Below, piece by piece: positions 61,198 through 64,000 of a stretch of 64,000 nucleotides of DNA (position 1 is the first letter of the stretch; each line of letters opens with the position of its first letter). Position numbers and translations under genes: made by a program. Source of the stretch: Phaeobacter sp. 11ANDIMAR09 (lineage in GTDB: Bacteria > Pseudomonadota > Alphaproteobacteria > Rhodobacterales > Rhodobacteraceae); contig NZ_LIKT01000014.1 in NCBI RefSeq assembly GCF_001294455.1, forward strand, positions 49,463-113,462, in the 5' to 3' direction. The notes beneath the pieces were generated by a model. It made no database searches and was not told the origin of the DNA. It worked only from the letters and a program-made list of their open reading frames with translations.

Positions 61198-61623
61198 TTG
61201 GATAAAACGGACGAACGCTTGATTGCCGCGTTGCGGCACAATGCCCGCGCCAGTCTATCGGATTTGGCTTTGCAGCTGGATTTGTCCCGCACAACGGTTC
61301 GCGCCCGGATCGAACGGTTGCAGCTACGCGGTGATGTGCTTGGCTTTACGGTTGTTCTGAAAGAGGATGTTCTGCGCGACCCGGTGCGTGGCTTGATGAT
61401 GATCGGGATCGAAGGGCGCGGCGCCAGCCGCATCACCCGCCAGCTCCAGGGGCTGCCTGAAGTTCGGGCTATTCATACCACCAACGGGCGTTGGGATCTG
61501 ATTGTCGAACTTGGCACGGAAACCCTGGAAACACTTGATGCTGCCCTGGCCAAGATCCGCACCTTTGATGGTGTCGTCAGCAGTGAAACAAATTTGCTTT
61601 TGGCGACGAAAAAGGAATCCTGA
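61198..61623 (+). CDS. Lrp/AsnC family transcriptional regulator
   Basis: 141 residues. HTH at the N-terminus (LDKTDERLIAALRHNARASLSDLALQLDLSRTTVRARIERL), then an AsnC-type effector domain (VRAIHTTNGRWDLIVELGTETLETLDAAL). TTG start at 61198 chosen: GGAGG lies 6 bases upstream and the protein then begins at the standard Lrp position. ATG starts at 61132 or 61165 would add residues with no homology. Divergent from the arginase operon, so the likely regulator of arginine/ornithine use, with arginine or another amino acid as ligand. Confidence 0.92.
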   Translation: MDKTDERLIAALRHNARASLSDLALQLDLSRTTVRARIERLQLRGDVLGFTVVLKEDVLRDPVRGLMMIGIEGRGASRITRQLQGLPEVRAIHTTNGRWDLIVELGTETLETLDAALAKIRTFDGVVSSETNLLLATKKES

Positions 61624-61652
61624 CGCGATAGCCCTTGGAAAGGTCTAAAAGA

Positions 61653-62120
61653 CTAGGATTTGCTGCGGGCTGCTGCAATCCATACGGCGGCCAGCGCGAT
61701 GGACAGGATGGCGTTCCAGCTGGCCATCGAGAGTGAGAATAGTTCCCATGGCACCTCATCGCAGCGCACCAGCGGGGCTCCCATGATCTGTTGCATCAGC
61801 TGTTCAGGTGTCAATCCGTCAATCGGGCCGGATGTGCAGGTTGTCGGTCCCTCCCAGAACCCGCGCTCAACTCCGGTGTGATAAAGGCCAATTCCAGCTG
61901 TGGTCAGCGCGGCCAAAGCGCCAAGGTACAGCAGCACTGTGAGGCTGCCGACAGGGAGGAGCACGGCGAGGACGCCAATGCCCACAGCGGCAAGATGCGG
62001 ATAGCGCTGCCAATAACACATTTTGCAGGGTGGCATTTCCCCGATGTATTGAAACCCCAATGCTCCCAGCATCATGGCGGCTGAACCTAAAGTCGCAGTC
62101 AGAACCAGAATGCGTTTCAT
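61653..62120 (-). CDS. dsbB: Disulfide bond formation protein DsbB
   Basis: 155 residues, four transmembrane helices. The quinone-side redox pair is C32 and C35 in MPPCKMCYWQRYPH; the periplasmic loop pair is C95 and C120 (PTTCTSGPI, PLVRCDEVPW). Passes electrons from DsbA to quinone. It starts 1 base after the stop of the YqaA-like gene and is probably co-transcribed with it. Confidence 0.92.
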   Translation of the reverse strand: MKRILVLTATLGSAAMMLGALGFQYIGEMPPCKMCYWQRYPHLAAVGIGVLAVLLPVGSLTVLLYLGALAALTTAGIGLYHTGVERGFWEGPTTCTSGPIDGLTPEQLMQQIMGAPLVRCDEVPWELFSLSMASWNAILSIALAAVWIAAARSKS

Positions 62121-62121
62121 A

Positions 62122-62700
62122 TTACAGATACCTCAGCACGAAAAAACCGCCAAACAGGAGCACCACAAAGGCTGTAAAGACAAGACCTAAACGCCGTTCG
62201 ATGAAGTCACGAATTGGTGAACCAAAGGCCCGCAGCAATCCGGCCACCACAAAGAAGCGCAGCGCGCGCGCGAGCAGTGAGGTGGCAAGGAAGGTCATCA
62301 GGGGCATACCGGTCCAGCCGGACATGATGGTAATGACCTTGTAGGGAAAGGGGGTGATCCCGGCTCCAAGCACAGCCCAGAAGCCAAAGTCGTTGAATTT
62401 ATGATTGAATTCCTCGATCGCCGCGCCTTTTCCCATGGCTTCCAGTATCGGCTGGCCCAGACTTTCATAGAACATGGCGCCAATCGCATAGCCCAACAGC
62501 CCACCAGCAACCGAGGAGACAAGTGCAACCAATGCAATCAACCATGCGCGCGAGGGGCGGGCCAGAATCATCGGAATCATCAAAACATCCGGGGGGATGG
62601 GGAAAACCGAGCTTTCCACAAAGGAAACCGCGGCAAGCCACCACAGGGCATGGCGGTGGTCCGCTAGGGACATGGTGTGATCGTAGAGCCTGCGCAGCAT
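62122..62700 (-). CDS. YqaA/DedA (SNARE-associated) family membrane protein
   Basis: 192 residues. Membrane protein with DedA-type features: FVESSVFPIPPDVLMIPMILARP (the ESSxFPxPPD motif), LVSSVAGGLLGYAIGAMFYE, FNDFGFWAVLGAGITPFPYKVITIMSGWTGMP (re-entrant loop with the conserved Arg/Lys and Pro). Family members take part in lipid scrambling or transport, not proven here. Start at 62700 where the conserved part begins; upstream open frame is unsupported. Followed by dsbB. Confidence 0.9.
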   Translation of the reverse strand: MLRRLYDHTMSLADHRHALWWLAAVSFVESSVFPIPPDVLMIPMILARPSRAWLIALVALVSSVAGGLLGYAIGAMFYESLGQPILEAMGKGAAIEEFNHKFNDFGFWAVLGAGITPFPYKVITIMSGWTGMPLMTFLATSLLARALRFFVVAGLLRAFGSPIRDFIERRLGLVFTAFVVLLFGGFFVLRYL

Positions 62701-62861
62701 CTGAAATACCTTTGCTTTTCCCTGTCTAAGGGGCCTCGCATGGGGGGCGGGCAAGGTCAACATCCGCAGAATAACTGCAGTGGAATCTTGCCATTTTTCT
62801 ACATCCAAATTCACTTTTTCCTCTGGACCTGGGGTTCAGGCTTGGGTAGGAACGGGACGTT

Positions 62862-62947
62862 GCCCAAGTGGCGGAATGGTAGACGCAGGGGATTCAAAAT
62901 CCCCCGCTGGTGACAGCGTGCCGGTTCGAGTCCGGCCTTGGGTACCA
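62862..62947 (+). tRNA. tRNA-Leu (anticodon CAA)
   Basis: 86-base class II tRNA with a variable arm. Acceptor GCCCAAG (62862-62868) pairs with CTTGGGT (ending 62943) with a terminal G-T pair, then discriminator A and CCA. Anticodon stem GGGGA/TCCCC with loop TTCAAAA, anticodon CAA at 62895-62897. T-arm GTTCGAGTC. A classic attachment site for integrative elements. Confidence 0.95.
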
Positions 62948-63041
62948 TTAAAATCAAGGTCTTGCGTGAATAAATTCATGCGGGGCCTTGTTTCTTTTCA
63001 AGATCACTTACACACGCTCCTTATGTTCTCTTTTTGGTCGC

Positions 63042-63737
63042 TTATGTGCTACGATGTTGTGCCGGCTTTAATAGGGCTTTTCGATTTTTCTTCTTTCCGT
63101 AGTAGGAAACCATCTCAGGACTTTGGTTTGTCACTGCTTGGATTTCTGCATCGGAACAGCCTACCTCGGCCAACCGGATAATTGCCAATTTCCTCAGCCC
63201 ATACACAGCCTGTAGTTTAGCGGACTCTCCCAAGCTATTGTGCCCGCGCCCAAAAGCTTTCTCTACTGAATCGTATCCAAGTGGCTCCGTTAGGTTCTTT
63301 GCGAGTACATACTTTCCTTTTAGCTCTCGACTAGACAGATAATCCCTAAGGTCTTTGGTGCAGTAAGTTTCAAAGTACTCTCCGCCTTTTTCGTCCAATA
63401 CTTCCATCCAATCTCCGGAGAAGCGTATATCCTCCAAGGAAATCGCTTCATTGGGGCGTTGGCCTGTGCCCAATATCAACTCAGCAGCCGTTCGAACTGT
63501 GTCGGGTGCCTCGGATAGTTTGCAAATCACCCAATCCGGACAAGGCTCAAATTCTCGCTGTTTTCCGTAGTGATCGATACCTTTTGTTGGATTGTCACCA
63601 ATGGGCCAGTCCAATTTGTCCTTTGCGTAATTCCAAAGATGGCTAATCACTTGCAGCCGCTTGTCAGCCTTTCGGGGCTTTCTTGCCATCTTCGCATGAA
63701 TTTTGTTTGCCAGTGTTTCGAACAGCTTTGTTTGCAT
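63042..63737 (-). pseudogene. Tyrosine recombinase, N-terminally short and probably degenerate
   Basis: 231 residues with the C-terminal catalytic domain and only part of the core-binding domain (KADKRLQVISHLWNYAKDKLDWPIGDNP). Family proteins are usually 300-400 residues. Catalytic set: Arg I in GTGQRPNEAISL (R94), a lysine K117, and Tyr in SYYGKKKNRK (Y212/213). Box II reads YGLRK (Y179, R182), where the normal residue is His; the next His/Trp position appears replaced as well. A TAA stop lies just upstream of the ATG and I found no continuation in the other frames. GC content is lower than the surroundings. It points toward tRNA-Leu, a typical integration site. Confidence 0.7.
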
Positions 63738-64000
63738 TCTTTATTAGAATTTCGTCCATGTCTCGCGAGTATGATTTCTTTGTGCCCGCTTATAGGCGTC
63801 CCAGGATACGCGGATCGGATATCCACGCCCTAATGAGGTCTCCCCAAGTGTGTTTTACTTCCGGTTTTGCCGCTCATGCTGTCCTGCTTCGCATTGCGAA
63901 TACAGTGCGTCTAAGTATCTGACGTCAGCACCAGTGGGACAGATTTGATGATTTGAACTGGCGTGCCCCCATTGGGTGGTCCGGTTTGATTGTTAGTGTA

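Noticed and set aside
63901..64000. Possible insertion-sequence end near the right edge (GTGCCCCCATTGGG-type segment)
   Set aside because: No matching inverted repeat, target duplication or transposase frame can be seen within the window.

Overview
The window reads as a continuous piece of chromosome from an alphaproteobacterium of the Rhodobacterales (Roseobacter group). The evidence is the high GC content, the cckA-recA-alaS neighbourhood, an iscR-suf operon whose IscR lacks the classical cysteine cluster, a B12-dependent class II ribonucleotide reductase, a GAAC-N7-GAAC type SOS box before recA and TTAA-N7-TTAA (CtrA-type) boxes. I see no phage, CRISPR array or intact insertion sequence. 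The one clear mobile-element trace is a short integrase next to tRNA-Leu at the right edge. The species cannot be named from this alone.

Layout. 1-8 kb: the 3' end of a divergent polysaccharide deacetylase gene, trpE and a PpiD-like foldase (minus strand), an aminotransferase, gpt, fabI, then divergent pdxH. 8-14 kb: a double cold-shock protein, a DUF192 protein, tRNA-Pro, about 900 bp without a convincing gene, and nrdJ. 14-21 kb: a MarR/hydrolase/crotonase cluster, a secreted rhodanese, a lone CZB zinc-sensor protein, a corrinoid-protein reductive activator and a CaiB-type CoA transferase. 21-34 kb: guaB-rsmB, cckA, a sulfotransferase-fold protein, recA, alaS, a DUF1330 protein, typA and an SMR transporter. 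34-37.4 kb: a class II glutamine amidotransferase, a protein with two HD domains, a small coiled-coil protein and a hydrolase.

37.5-47.1 kb is one long operon for Fe-S cluster assembly (iscR, NifS-like desulfurase, sufB, sufC, sufD, sufS). Five genes not normally part of SUF are packed inside it: an FkbM methyltransferase, a YbjQ protein, a pyruvyl-transferase-like protein and two YIP1-family membrane proteins. A candidate Irr box lies over the promoter, so the operon is probably iron-controlled.

47-64 kb: a non-pyrrolysine MttB-family methyltransferase, a small barrel-like exported protein, cysS-cimA, a degenerate squalene/phytoene-synthase-fold protein, an MFS transporter, an AlkA-type glycosylase with a hydrolase, an RluE-type pseudouridine synthase, an HNH nuclease, an arginine-to-proline module (arginase, CtlX, ornithine cyclodeaminase) with a divergent Lrp regulator, dsbB, a YqaA-type membrane protein, tRNA-Leu and the integrase remnant.

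Most of the window is ordinary core genome. I found no strong candidate for an entirely new system. The points most worth following are the extra genes inside the suf operon, the IscR/Irr arrangement, the CtrA-type box before cckA, the double-HD protein, the split corrinoid methyl-transfer parts, and the degenerate prenyl-synthase homologue.
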